A DNA stretch of 64,000 nt, taken from Thalassomonas sp. RHCl1. GTDB taxonomy: Bacteria; Pseudomonadota; Gammaproteobacteria; Enterobacterales; Alteromonadaceae. The notes below the pieces were generated by a model. That model did no database searches and was not told the DNA's origin. It was given only the letters and a program-made list of their open reading frames with translations. A program made the translations under genes and the position numbers. This document shows positions 1 through 7,337 of the stretch, piece by piece. The DNA lies in assembly GCF_947387555.1 (NCBI RefSeq), contig NZ_CANDNZ010000001.1, forward strand, positions 248,001 through 312,000, read 5' to 3'. How positions within the stretch are numbered: position 1 is the first letter of the stretch; every line of letters begins with the position of its first letter.

Positions 1-296
1 AATATCAAACTTTGCTTGCCCTCGTCATAGGCGAGAGCGCCACCGCAGGTGTAGGCCGGCTTTAAGTTAAGTGCCAGTAATGCCTGAAATACTTCGATGT
101 CCGTGATATCTTTCATATCGCAAATATGAAGAAAAACGCTAAAGTTCTCACAGAGGGGGGCGCCACAAACCATCAAATCTACATTGTTGTTGGTACCTAT
201 AAAGCAGCGGTGGCTCTGATCAAGGGACAATGGCGTGTCACTGGCGGAGCTTATTTCCTGTAACCACTGGTTGAGGGTATCTGTTGTATTGTTCAT
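1..296 (-). CDS. Probable type III secretion chaperone, CesT/SycE fold (3' end outside window)
   Basis: Reading leftwards from an ATG at 294-296 gives 98 uninterrupted codons that run off the window edge, so the C-terminus is missing. An AAGGA Shine-Dalgarno lies about 6 bases upstream. The start reads MNNTTDTLNQWLQ; a helix-like N-terminus is followed by a strand-rich middle (DLMVCG, FSVFLHI), then EVFQALLALNLKP and a Gly/Ala strand (GGALAYDEGKQSL). This order of helix, strands, an 'xLLxxNL' helix and 'GxxLxxDxxxxxL' is the pattern of small dimeric CesT-family chaperones that bind type III effectors in the cytoplasm. It is read from pattern, not from an alignment. If right, type III secretion genes or effectors should lie to the left of the window. 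Alternative: another YbjN/CesT-like fold protein. Confidence 0.55.
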   Translation of the reverse strand, partial: MNNTTDTLNQWLQEISSASDTPLSLDQSHRCFIGTNNNVDLMVCGAPLCENFSVFLHICDMKDITDIEVFQALLALNLKPAYTCGGALAYDEGKQSLI

Positions 297-456
297 ATCT
301 GTCCTTGGAGGTCTGGTGTTGTTCAGTAAGTAACCCGATGGCGAAAATAGTTATAAAAAATTCGAAAAAAAATTTTCTTTTGTAAGCCTTGCGGTTTAAG
401 TCACTGACAGAGCTAGTGCTTACAATGAACACTTTATCTAACGGTAGGGGGAAATC

Positions 457-900
457 TTGGTATTAAGTCTGAAGTCTAAACTGTTAATAAGCGGCGGGGT
501 AATAGCTTCTGCTGCCGCTATCTGGCATTTACTTTGTATTTGGGGTGGGCCTGCCTGGTTTGCTTTTGCCAGGGCGCCTGAGCCAATTATCGAATCGGCC
601 CGGCAGGGAACTTTACTTGCACCTGTGGGAACCCTTGTGGTTGCCGGGCTAATGTTTGCCTGCACCCTGTTTGCCTTTTCTGCCACAGGGCTTATCCGTA
701 AACTGCCTTTGCTGACACCTGCCTTGATCACTATTGCCCTGCTGTGCACGGTACGTGGCATCATTGCCGTGCCTTTCTTTTTAACCCCTGGCGGCTTTGA
801 TCTCTGGGAGGTTATTGCCAGCTCAGTTTGGTTATATGTTGGTATTTGTTTTATCGCAGGCAGTGTCGAGCATCTTAGTGCGGTTAAAGTAAAGGCATAA
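457..900 (+). CDS. Small four-helix integral membrane protein of unknown function
   Basis: 147 residues starting at TTG, chosen because a strong AGGGGG Shine-Dalgarno sits about 6 bases upstream and no ATG exists in frame nearby. Hydropathy by eye shows four membrane segments: residues about 8-28, 50-72, 82-104 and 116-137. The conserved-looking loop between helices 1 and 2 contains WGGPAWFAFARAPEPI and ESARQGTLLAP, a motif I associate with a family of uncharacterised proteobacterial inner-membrane proteins. No catalytic motif is visible. It stands alone between a leftward chaperone and a leftward kinase, so context offers no function. Confidence 0.7.
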   Translation: MVLSLKSKLLISGGVIASAAAIWHLLCIWGGPAWFAFARAPEPIIESARQGTLLAPVGTLVVAGLMFACTLFAFSATGLIRKLPLLTPALITIALLCTVRGIIAVPFFLTPGGFDLWEVIASSVWLYVGICFIAGSVEHLSAVKVKA

Positions 901-933
901 CGGGACTTTTTTACTAAACCGCATCCGACTTGC

Positions 934-1458
934 TCAGCCGCTGTTTTCCCCCAAGGTATGCAGGAAGCTGGCAATGTCGGCTTTAGATCGTAAATGATAA
1001 ACCGTTTTCGTTTTGGCGGCATTGGCGACATATTTGCGGTATGCCGGGGTCAGTTTTTTATGGCATAACCAAAGCACCCGGTAACTGTTGATGGTACCTT
1101 TAATAATTGAGCTGCGCTCCGGCCAGCCCTCCGGCGGCTGAAAAAGCCCTTTGAAAAAACGTTTGGTCACCCAGAAAAAATGTACCCGGACAGGCAGGTC
1201 GATATAAACCAGGGTGTCAGCCTGGTTAAGCCGGGTCCAGGTTGAGTCCAGGCAGCCGTAACCCTCTATCAGCCATTTATCTTCGGATAAAATGCGGCTG
1301 TGGGCGGCCAGGTATTGGTCGTGGGGAACTTCATCACCGCCGGGGAGAAATTTCACTTTATCCAGCGCGTATAGCTCAAGGCCGGTGATTGCTGCGATTT
1401 GTTTGCTGGTGGTTGACTTGCCGGCACCGGCATTGCCAAAAACGGCGACTTTTTTCAT
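934..1458 (-). CDS. P-loop nucleotide kinase-like protein (DNA topology modulation/FlaR type)
   Basis: 174 residues. I start at the ATG at 1456-1458 rather than the upstream in-frame ATG at 1479, because AAGGA lies just before it and the protein then begins directly with the nucleotide-binding strand MKKVAVFGNAGAGKST. The Walker A (GNAGAGKST) is followed by an adenylate-kinase-like LYALDKVKFLPGG segment, then EGYG and VYIDLPV, as in the AAA_17/adenylate-kinase-like proteins annotated as 'topology modulation protein'. These are cytoplasmic and presumably bind ATP; the acceptor substrate is unknown. The gene sits 33 bases beyond an intrinsic terminator on the same strand (1491-1517) and a Trp-containing leader ORF, so its transcription may be attenuated. 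Confidence 0.75.
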   Translation of the reverse strand: MKKVAVFGNAGAGKSTTSKQIAAITGLELYALDKVKFLPGGDEVPHDQYLAAHSRILSEDKWLIEGYGCLDSTWTRLNQADTLVYIDLPVRVHFFWVTKRFFKGLFQPPEGWPERSSIIKGTINSYRVLWLCHKKLTPAYRKYVANAAKTKTVYHLRSKADIASFLHTLGENSG

Positions 1459-1490
1459 TTTTATTCCTTTTTTTGTCATTAAAAGCGGGA

Positions 1491-1517
1491 ATAAAAAACC
1501 CGCCTTGATGGCGGGTT
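1491..1517 (-). terminator. Intrinsic terminator upstream of the P-loop kinase
   Basis: On the minus strand an 8-bp perfect stem AACCCGCC/GGCGGGTT with a 5-base loop is followed by a run of T (TTTTTTAT). It lies between a leader ORF (1537-1605) and the kinase start (1458), which is the position of an attenuator, not of an end-of-operon terminator. Confidence 0.8.
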
Positions 1518-1536
1518 ATGGATCAGCTAAACAGCA

Positions 1537-1605
1537 TTATTCCCACCAGGCCCCTGAGCTGATGTTAATAATTCGGATTATCAAAGCAGATAATGTGCTG
1601 TTCAC
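1537..1605 (-). CDS. Putative leader peptide with tandem Trp codons (attenuator leader)
   Basis: A 22-codon ORF starts at GTG with AGGAA 5 bases upstream, begins MNSTLS, is rich in Ile in the middle, and ends SGAWWE-stop, so TGG TGG lies two codons before the stop. The stop is about 20 bases before a canonical Rho-independent hairpin. ATCAGCT (over codons Ile-Ser-Ser region) and AGCTGAT after the stop can pair across the Trp codons. Short ORF, adjacent regulatory codons, pairing arm and terminator together are the layout of an amino-acid attenuator responding to charged tRNA-Trp. Such leaders normally precede trp or aro genes; here the next gene is a P-loop kinase. It could be functional or a relic of a lost operon. 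Confidence 0.45.
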   Translation of the reverse strand: MNSTLSALIIRIINISSGAWWE

Positions 1606-1837
1606 TGTTTTTCCTGATGGTAATTTGTTCAATATGGTTAAAGACTAGCATAGCCAGATGATAAAAATAACAAAATTTTTGCTCACAGGGTAAAGCTATG
1701 CTTGTAGCTGGCTTGGAGGGGGATTAATTGCGAAATGTATCTTGTGGCGCATGGCTGTTTTGAATCAGATAAAGGTAGGCTTTTGTGTTGGCAAAGTGTA
1801 GCCTTATTTTTTAGCCGCTTGAGGCGGTGTATTAGTT

Positions 1838-2066
1838 AACCTGAACTCGGGATAATCTAAACCAGCCAGCACCGCGCTTTTAACGCTTCTCGGTGTTAAA
1901 CTTGCTTCTAATAGCCCGCTATTAGTACGCAAGTTTGCCTTGATAACCATTAAAAACGCGGCACTGGTTCAATAATAAAAAGTTATTAAGTGTGAAATGC
2001 AGTGCATAATGGCCAAGTTGTTGTAATTTAAATGGTCGCTGGCTCATCTTATCCCGAGTTCAGGTT
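1838..2066. mobile_element. Non-autonomous MITE-like element, 229 bp, with 18-bp terminal inverted repeats
   Basis: The left end AACCTGAACTCGGGATAA is matched exactly and inverted at the right end (2049-2066). The element is flanked by a perfect 4-bp duplication AGTT (1834-1837 and 2067-2070), as expected for transposition. It contains no ORF of useful length. Inside lie further inverted repeats: a CTAATAGC/CTATTAG hairpin flanked by AAACTTGC/GCAAGTTT near 1908-1946, and a looser outer pair (AACCAGC...GCGCTTTTAA with TTAAAAACGCGG...TGGTT). It looks like an internally deleted IS mobilised in trans; no parent transposase or second copy is in this window. It ends 11 bases before the next gene's ATG. 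Confidence 0.8.
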
Positions 2067-2080
2067 AGTTATAGAGTTTT

Positions 2081-2404
2081 ATGAAGAAAATACTGTTTGT
2101 CTGCAGTCAAAATAAATTACGCTCTCCTACCGGTGAAGCGGTATTTGGTAGTGAAGCTGGGGTTGAGGCGCGCTCTGCCGGTCTCAACAACAATGCCGAG
2201 ATCCCTTTAGGTGCCGAGGACGTGGAATGGGCCGATATCATCTTTGTGATGGAGCCGGTTCATAAAAGAAAATTGAGCAAACGTTTTAAAGATAAGCTGA
2301 AAGGGCAAAGAGTGATTTGCCTGGGGATCCCGGATAATTATGACTATATGGATCCTGAACTGGTTGAAATATTTAAGCGGGATGTGCCGCAATTCATTTA
2401 TTAG
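2081..2404 (+). CDS. Predicted low-molecular-weight protein tyrosine phosphatase (COG4551 type)
   Basis: 107 residues. The N-terminal phosphatase loop is CSQNKLRS (C8 to S15), matching CX5R(S/T) of protein tyrosine phosphatases, on a Rossmann-like MKKILFVCSQNKLRSPTGEA start. The C-terminal part has IFVMEPVHKRKL and a DNYDYMDPEL segment that could supply the general acid. It is shorter than classical LMW-PTPs (about 150) but typical of the compact family annotated as predicted protein tyrosine phosphatase; the in vivo substrate is unknown. There is no convincing Shine-Dalgarno: the MITE at 1838-2066 stops 14 bases upstream, so its insertion may have replaced the original promoter and leader. 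Confidence 0.8.
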   Translation: MKKILFVCSQNKLRSPTGEAVFGSEAGVEARSAGLNNNAEIPLGAEDVEWADIIFVMEPVHKRKLSKRFKDKLKGQRVICLGIPDNYDYMDPELVEIFKRDVPQFIY

Positions 2405-2460
2405 CCCAGGCTTTATCTGGAGATATAAATTAGCAACAGGATCTGGAAGTAAACACGCTG

Positions 2461-3420
2461 ATGGAATTATTATTTTTAGGTACATCCTCGGGTACGCCTA
2501 CTAAAGCCCGCAATGTATCGGCAACGGCGATAAAGGCGCCGAATGCCAAGCATTGGTGTCTGGTGGACTGCGGTGAGGGCACCCAGCACCAGATTTTAAG
2601 AACCAAGCTGTCTCTGAATACTCTGCAGGCCATTTTTATCACCCATGTGCACGGGGATCACTGCTACGGCTTGCCCGGGTTGCTGGCAAGCGCTGCCATG
2701 GCCGGGCGAACTGAAACCTTATACCTGGTCGGCCCGGCGGAGATCGAGGGCTTTGTCAGCGCCGTTTGCACCCTGACCGAGTTGTACCTGCCTTATGAGG
2801 TTGTTTTTATAGACTCCGGCAAACTTAATGAGCACAGGCCGGAGCTGGAATTGAGCGTGACCGCTATCAAGCTGTCGCACCGGGTACCGTCACATGCTTT
2901 TAGTTTTAGTTATCAAAGCGATGAACGAAAGCTCGATATTGAGAAATTAAAAGGTGCCAATATCAAACCGGGCCCCCATTGGGGAGAGCTGCAAAACGGC
3001 AAAGATATCATGCTAGACGGTGAACTGATTTTGGCCGACGACTATCTGCTGCCAAAAGCCAAAGCGCAAAAGATCATCATCTGCGGTGATAATGATATGC
3101 CGGACTTGCTAGCGGATGAAATCAATAGTGCCGATGTTTTAGTACATGAGGCAACCTACACCTACGACATAGCGCAGAAAGTAGGGCCCGGGCCCATGCA
3201 CAGTAGTGCAAAAATTGTTGCCGAATTTGCCGGTAAACACCAGGTTGATAATCTGGTGTTAACGCATTTCAGTGCCCGCTATCAAAATGACACCAGCAGC
3301 AGTCCTTCAATCCTGGATGTTGAACTCGAAGCCAGAGAATATTATGAAGGTAATCTTATGCTTGCCAGTGATTTTGACCATTACCGGCTGGATAAAAATG
3401 GGCTGTTGAATAAGCTTTAA
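2461..3420 (+). CDS. rnz: Ribonuclease Z / RNase BN family metallo-beta-lactamase-fold nuclease
   Basis: 319 residues. An MBL-fold start (ELLFLGTSSGTPTKARN) leads to a zinc motif H-V-H-G-D-H at residues 62-67, CGEGTQHQ before it, a histidine motif LSHRVPSHAFSF (about residues 138-149) and C-terminal GDNDMPD and VHEATYT motifs followed by a late histidine (LTHFSARY). These are the ElaC/RNase Z landmarks; the family matures tRNA 3' ends and trims other RNAs in the cytoplasm. In the central region the exosite is short, as in bacterial single-domain enzymes. It follows the phosphatase by 56 bases on the same strand and may be co-transcribed with it. Confidence 0.88.
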   Translation: MELLFLGTSSGTPTKARNVSATAIKAPNAKHWCLVDCGEGTQHQILRTKLSLNTLQAIFITHVHGDHCYGLPGLLASAAMAGRTETLYLVGPAEIEGFVSAVCTLTELYLPYEVVFIDSGKLNEHRPELELSVTAIKLSHRVPSHAFSFSYQSDERKLDIEKLKGANIKPGPHWGELQNGKDIMLDGELILADDYLLPKAKAQKIIICGDNDMPDLLADEINSADVLVHEATYTYDIAQKVGPGPMHSSAKIVAEFAGKHQVDNLVLTHFSARYQNDTSSSPSILDVELEAREYYEGNLMLASDFDHYRLDKNGLLNKL

Positions 3421-3731
3421 TCGGCTATGACAGCTAAGCGGGCCGGTGTTAGTTTTTTGTAACAATGATATAGTAACTTTTATGAGAGGGTAATCATTAC
3501 CCTTGCGCAAAAGCATGGCTGAGGCAAGTGAATGGTTAACCTGGGGATTTTTCGGGAGTACAAGTGACTAAGGCAAATTGTCAGGTGTCAAAGGCCGTAA
3601 AAAACAATAGTAATGCTTTGGTTTAAGTTGTTGATTTTTAAGTGTTGTCGTGTGACTGTCAGGTAGCTGGCGTGTTCTTTCATGTTATTTTGGGCTGATA
3701 ATTCAAAACGAACAACAGAAAAGGATAAGAA
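3421..3731. other. Intergenic region with a 17-bp palindrome
   Basis: 311 bases without a supportable ORF. The one ordered element is the perfect palindrome AGGGTAATCATTACCCT at 3487-3503, which could be a dimeric repressor operator or a very short hairpin. AAAGGAT just before 3732 is the ribosome site of the next gene. Confidence 0.4.
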
Positions 3732-4211
3732 ATGATAGTTCGTAAATTAAGACTTCAACGTGGTTGGTCTCAAGAGCAATTGGCTCAGCTGAGTGGGTTA
3801 AGTACCAGAACCGTTCAGCGGATAGAAAGAGGGCAAAGTGCCGGGCTGGAGTCGATGAAATCCTTGGCTGCTGTTTTTGAAATTGAATTAACCCAGTTAC
3901 AGCAGGAGAATCCCATGGACAGTCAAACACAAGCTTCAACGCAAGTCTCAACAGAAGAGCAGGCGGCGATTGAATATGTCAGAGGCATTAAAGATTTCTA
4001 CACCCACCTGAGTACCTATGTCTTAGTGGTGTCAGCCTTGTTCGTTTTAAATTATTGGACCAATCCCGGTTATATTTGGGCCTGGTGGACGGCTTTGGGC
4101 TGGGGCATAGGGGTTGTTTCTCATGCCCTGGCGGTGTTCGAAGTGTTTAATCTTTTCGGCGCCGACTGGGAGAAAAAACAAATTGAAAAAAGGCTGGGAA
4201 GAAAGTTGTAA
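3732..4211 (+). CDS. XRE-family helix-turn-helix protein with a C-terminal 2TM domain
   Basis: 159 residues. Residues 1-60 form an XRE/Cro HTH (VRKLRLQRGWSQEQLAQLSG, then STRTVQRIERGQ), followed by a Gln/Thr-rich linker and a 2TM domain: a segment with YVRGIKDFYTHLSTYV, two hydrophobic helices (about 93-112 and 119-137) and a basic tail with LFGADWEKKQIEKRL. That fusion of HTH plus '2TM' domain is widespread and thought to be a membrane-tethered regulator; its targets are unknown. The start has AAAGGATAAGAA upstream. It precedes the SMR exporter by 68 bases and might regulate it, but that rests on adjacency only. Confidence 0.8.
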   Translation: MIVRKLRLQRGWSQEQLAQLSGLSTRTVQRIERGQSAGLESMKSLAAVFEIELTQLQQENPMDSQTQASTQVSTEEQAAIEYVRGIKDFYTHLSTYVLVVSALFVLNYWTNPGYIWAWWTALGWGIGVVSHALAVFEVFNLFGADWEKKQIEKRLGRKL

Positions 4212-4279
4212 TGCCCGCTATATCAATGGGGTGTTAATAGTGACTGCTCACTAAATTTTTATAAAAATAAGGAGTTAAA

Positions 4280-4612
4280 GTGGCCTGGATCGTCTTGGTT
4301 ATTGCCGGAATCTTTGAAATCATGTGGGCGGTAGGTCTTAAACACACCGAAGGTTTTACCCGGCTTTGGCCTTCGGTATTTACCCTTGGAGCCATGTGGG
4401 CCAGTTTTGCCTGCCTTTCTTATTCCTTAAAAACCATTCCTATGGGCAATGCCTATGCCGTCTGGACCGGTATTGGCGCCGTAGGGGTAGCCATAGTCGG
4501 CATTGTCTGGTTTAACGAGCTTGCCGATATACGGCGTATCGCCTGCATTGGCTTGATTGTGATGGGCATTGTCGGATTAAAACTGTTGGACTCGGGTACA
4601 CCTGCGGCATAA
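4280..4612 (+). CDS. sugE: SMR-family guanidinium exporter (SugE/Gdx type)
   Basis: 110 residues starting at GTG with AAGGAG 7 bases upstream. Four transmembrane helices fill the chain, with the conserved glutamate of SMR transporters in helix 1 (AGIFEIMWAVGLKHT, E13) and the Gdx-type GLKHTEGFTR loop. The NAYAVWTGIGAVG motif in helix 3 is also typical. The family works as a dual-topology dimer in the inner membrane exchanging protons for guanidinium or small cations. The 'GLKxTEGFT' pattern favours Gdx/SugE over the multidrug EmrE branch. I looked for a guanidine riboswitch in the 68-base gap before it and found none. Confidence 0.88.
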   Translation: MAWIVLVIAGIFEIMWAVGLKHTEGFTRLWPSVFTLGAMWASFACLSYSLKTIPMGNAYAVWTGIGAVGVAIVGIVWFNELADIRRIACIGLIVMGIVGLKLLDSGTPAA

Positions 4613-4696
4613 CGGTTATTTCTATCTCGTTAAGCACAGTTGCCGCGGTAAAGAGTGCATCGTTTATATCCGGCCTTGGCCGTATCAGGAGCAAAA

Positions 4697-5218
4697 ATGA
4701 AGAAAAGAGTGCTGGAAGTTGTCGACTATGATCCTGCCTGGCTTAAGTTGTTTGCCGATGAGCAAATATTGCTGGCGCAGTCCCTCGGGGATGTCGCCAT
4801 AGATATCCATCATATCGGCAGTACTTCGGTGGCAGGGCTGGCGGCTAAACCTGTGATTGATATCTTGATGGAAGTTATAGATCTTGAGGCGTTAGATGGT
4901 AAAAATCAGCAGATGCAGTCTCTGGATTATGAGGTTAAAGGAGAGAACGGCATCGCGGGCAGGCGTTATTTTCAAAAAGGCGGCAATGCCAGGAGCCATC
5001 ACCTGCATGCCTTTAAAAAAGGGGATGAGGCCCTGACGCGGCATCTGGCCTTTCGGGATTACCTGCGCGTCCATCCGCAGGTAGCGCAGCAATATGGCGA
5101 GCTTAAGCAAGGGCTGATACGGGCGGGCCATAACAGCAGCGAGCCTTATATGCAGGGAAAAAATGATTTTATTCAGCATCATGAAAAACTGGCGTTAAAC
5201 TGGTACCTTAGCCGATAA
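4697..5218 (+). CDS. GrpB-family (UPF0157) nucleotidyltransferase-fold protein
   Basis: 173 residues. I use the ATG at 4697, preceded by CAGGAG, instead of an in-frame ATG 42 bases upstream. The chain begins MKKRVLEVVDYDPAWLKLF and contains HHIGSTSVAGLAAKPVIDIL (about residues 36-55), the signature of the GrpB family, whose GST...KPVIDI resembles the GS...D-x-D core of nucleotidyltransferases. A C-terminal block HLAFRDYLRVHP...Y..LK is also standard. The biochemical activity of the family is not settled. Part of a tandem of rightward small genes, each with its own ribosome site. Confidence 0.85.
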   Translation: MKKRVLEVVDYDPAWLKLFADEQILLAQSLGDVAIDIHHIGSTSVAGLAAKPVIDILMEVIDLEALDGKNQQMQSLDYEVKGENGIAGRRYFQKGGNARSHHLHAFKKGDEALTRHLAFRDYLRVHPQVAQQYGELKQGLIRAGHNSSEPYMQGKNDFIQHHEKLALNWYLSR

Positions 5219-5257
5219 CCCTGTGATTTACCGCTTAGTCTAAGTAAGGAAATAAAG

Positions 5258-5947
5258 ATGACTAAACACATTGGAATAGTGGGCTGCTCGGCAGAAGGGG
5301 CGGCGCTGTGTTATAAAACCATCTGCACCGAAAGCCCGGCATTATTAGGGCCACATGCCCATCCTGAAATTTCCATGCATACTTTTTCGCTGGCGGATTA
5401 TGTTAAATGCCTGGATGAAAATAACCTGGCCGGTATTGGCGAGCTTATGCTTGCTTCGGCTGCTAAGCTGAAATTGCAGGGGGCCGATTTTGTTATTTGT
5501 CCCGATAACACCATTCATCAGGCGTTTGATTATGTGAAGCGTGAATCCCCTCTGCCCTGGCTGCATATTGCCGAAGTGGTGGTGGCCAGTGCTAAAGCCA
5601 GAGGTTTTCAGCGCCTGGGTATTTTAGGCACCCAATGGTTGGTGGAAAGTGATGTCTACCCGCAAAAAATTGAAGATGCAGGCCTGAGCTGGCAAAGACC
5701 GGCAACCGGGGAAATTGCCGAAATTGGCCGTATCATCATGCAAGAGTTGGTTTACGGTATTTTTAAGCCTGAGTCAGTCGCCTACTTTCAGCAGGTGATA
5801 GGCGGCTTGAAGGAAAAGGGCTGTGATGCGGTGATCCTCGGCTGTACCGAAATCCCCCTGATCATTGATGACAGCAATTCGCTGCTGCCAACCCTGAACT
5901 CTAACCGTTTATTGGCATTAGCGGCGATAGCGCAAGCGACAGCGTAA
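5258..5947 (+). CDS. Aspartate/glutamate racemase family protein
   Basis: 229 residues. It has the pseudo-symmetric racemase fold with MTKHIGIVGCSAEGAALCY at the start, the first catalytic cysteine in VICPDNTIH (about residue 90) and the second in ILGCTEIPLII (about residue 196), both in the expected sequence contexts. Cytoplasmic PLP-independent racemases of this family interconvert L- and D-Asp or Glu, or act on related amino acids; substrate cannot be fixed from sequence. HPEISMHTF near residue 36 is common to the YgeA-like branch. Start chosen at ATG 5258 with AAGGAAAT upstream. Confidence 0.85.
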   Translation: MTKHIGIVGCSAEGAALCYKTICTESPALLGPHAHPEISMHTFSLADYVKCLDENNLAGIGELMLASAAKLKLQGADFVICPDNTIHQAFDYVKRESPLPWLHIAEVVVASAKARGFQRLGILGTQWLVESDVYPQKIEDAGLSWQRPATGEIAEIGRIIMQELVYGIFKPESVAYFQQVIGGLKEKGCDAVILGCTEIPLIIDDSNSLLPTLNSNRLLALAAIAQATA

Positions 5948-6044
5948 ACTGAGCTTGCGTTTCATCAAGCGCAATTTGCAGATAATAATAATCATGCGGG
6001 CCATAGCTTTTAAAGCGGCCTGATAAGCGAAATAAGGATAAAGC

Positions 6045-6494
6045 GTGAAAATTCAACATCTTGATGGTTTTGAACTGGCGGGTTTTGTTACCCGCACCAA
6101 AAATGCCGATGAAATGGAGCCGGCAAAAGCAAAAATTGGCAATCTCTGGCAACGGTTTTACGGTGAAGCCGGTGCTCTGTTACCAGCTGAGTCGAAAGTT
6201 TACGGGGTGTATAGCAATTACGAATCGGATGCTTCAGGTGAGTTTGATGTGCTTGCCGGGGCTGATGTTTTAACCGGGCAGGCAATATCCGGAGTTGAGG
6301 CAATAACCGTGCAGCCGGGCCGTTATCTGGTTTTTTCCGGTGAAGGGGAAATGCCGGGAGTGGTGATCGCCCTGTGGGGACAGATCTGGCAGTATTTTAA
6401 CGAAAGTGGTTGTCCCTACCAAAGAGCCTACCAAACCGACTTTGAATACTATAAGAGTGAGTCGCAGGTGGAGATCTATATCGGCATTCATTAG
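6045..6494 (+). CDS. GyrI-like small-molecule-binding domain protein
   Basis: 149 residues forming a stand-alone effector-binding domain like the C-terminus of AraC/Rob regulators or GyrI/SbmC. Typical features are the first strand FELAGFVTRT, the phrase YGVYSNYESDASGEFDVLAG, a VQPGRYLVFSGEG strand-turn-strand, LWGQIWQYF helix and a C-terminal acidic strand EVEIYIGI-like (SQVEIYIGIH). There is no DNA-binding domain. Family members bind drugs or act as toxin/gyrase modulators. AAGGATAA gives the ribosome site. It ends just before a leftward oxidoreductase. Confidence 0.8.
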   Translation: MKIQHLDGFELAGFVTRTKNADEMEPAKAKIGNLWQRFYGEAGALLPAESKVYGVYSNYESDASGEFDVLAGADVLTGQAISGVEAITVQPGRYLVFSGEGEMPGVVIALWGQIWQYFNESGCPYQRAYQTDFEYYKSESQVEIYIGIH

Positions 6495-6548
6495 TACTGT
6501 TATTATACCCCGGCACAATCAAACATTGTGCCCGGGCGTGGTAAGCCT

Positions 6549-7184
6549 TTAGTAAGCAATACCGATACGCGTGTTGTGATGCTCTGCTTTTTCTGCCTGG
6601 TCCAGCAAGGCGACGGCATAATCCTGTACCGATATTTTACTTTTGCCTTCGCTGTCCATCAGCAGTTGATCGCCGCCGAGGCGGTATTTTCCGCTGCGCT
6701 CGCCGGGGAAAATTTCTGCGGCCGGGCTGACAAACAACCAGTCAAGGACGCTGTCGCTTTGCCGGAAAACGTCGAGGGCTTGCCCCTGGGCCAGGGCTTC
6801 GTCTTTATATTCCGCCGGGAACTCAGGTACTGTTACCAGCTTTACCCCGGGAGCAACTTCCAGGCTACCGGCGCCACCCACCCAAATCAGCCGTTTGATA
6901 CCGGCTTGCGGTAATTCTGCCAGCAAGCGTTTGGCTGTATGACTTACCATATCATGGTTGCCTTTGGCGCGTCCGCCGACCGCGGCGATAACCACATCGG
7001 CGCCGGCTACGGCTTCATTAATCCCGCCCTGGGCCAATAGATCCAATGAATGTGTTTGCACCCCGTCTTGCTCGATATTGCCGGCGTCGCGACTGATGGC
7101 GATCACCTGATGCTGGCGGTGAAGTGCTTCGCTCATGATAGTGGATCCGATCCAGCCGGTGGCGCCTAAAATTGCGATTTTCAT
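6549..7184 (-). CDS. NAD(P)-binding atypical SDR (NmrA/YwnB-like oxidoreductase)
   Basis: 211 residues. I start at the ATG at 7182-7184, since the ATG 12 bases upstream overlaps the GGAG ribosome site. N-terminal MKIAILGATGWIGSTI is a GxxGxxG dinucleotide-binding motif of atypical SDRs; ADVVIAAVGG and KRLIWVGGAGSLEV follow at the expected strands. The family lacks the YxxxK catalytic pair and often acts as NAD(P)H-dependent reductase or redox sensor. It is divergent from a LysR regulator (7338), the classic arrangement for LysR control of a neighbouring reductase. Confidence 0.85.
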   Translation of the reverse strand: MKIAILGATGWIGSTIMSEALHRQHQVIAISRDAGNIEQDGVQTHSLDLLAQGGINEAVAGADVVIAAVGGRAKGNHDMVSHTAKRLLAELPQAGIKRLIWVGGAGSLEVAPGVKLVTVPEFPAEYKDEALAQGQALDVFRQSDSVLDWLFVSPAAEIFPGERSGKYRLGGDQLLMDSEGKSKISVQDYAVALLDQAEKAEHHNTRIGIAY

Positions 7185-7297
7185 AATATTCTCCAATGGT
7201 TTGTTTAACTTGATTTAGCCTTGCCAGCTTGGCCTGGCGTTGATGGAGTTATTATCTTTTGGTTTTATCTTGTAATAAATATTGAAAATTGAGCATA

Positions 7298-7320
7298 ATT
7301 ATTTCGTAATTTGAAATAAT
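7298..7320. promoter_or_regulatory. Candidate LysR operator between the divergent pair
   Basis: ATTATTTC (7298-7305) and GAAATAAT (7313-7320) are perfect 8-bp arms around a 7-base spacer, and include the T-N11-A pattern of LysR sites. The site lies 17 bases before the regulator's ATG, fitting autoregulation. No experimental basis. Confidence 0.45.
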
Positions 7321-7337
7321 GTTTAAAGGAAGCAGAG

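Noticed and set aside
438-1031. 197-codon leftward ORF
   Set aside because: It covers the membrane protein and the end of the kinase in another frame, is rich in Ser/Pro/Lys without domain pattern, and has no ribosome site; a shadow.
4212-4279. Possible guanidine riboswitch upstream of sugE
   Set aside because: The gap is only 68 bases and lacks the paired ACGR-loop hairpins of guanidine-II and the longer guanidine-I core.
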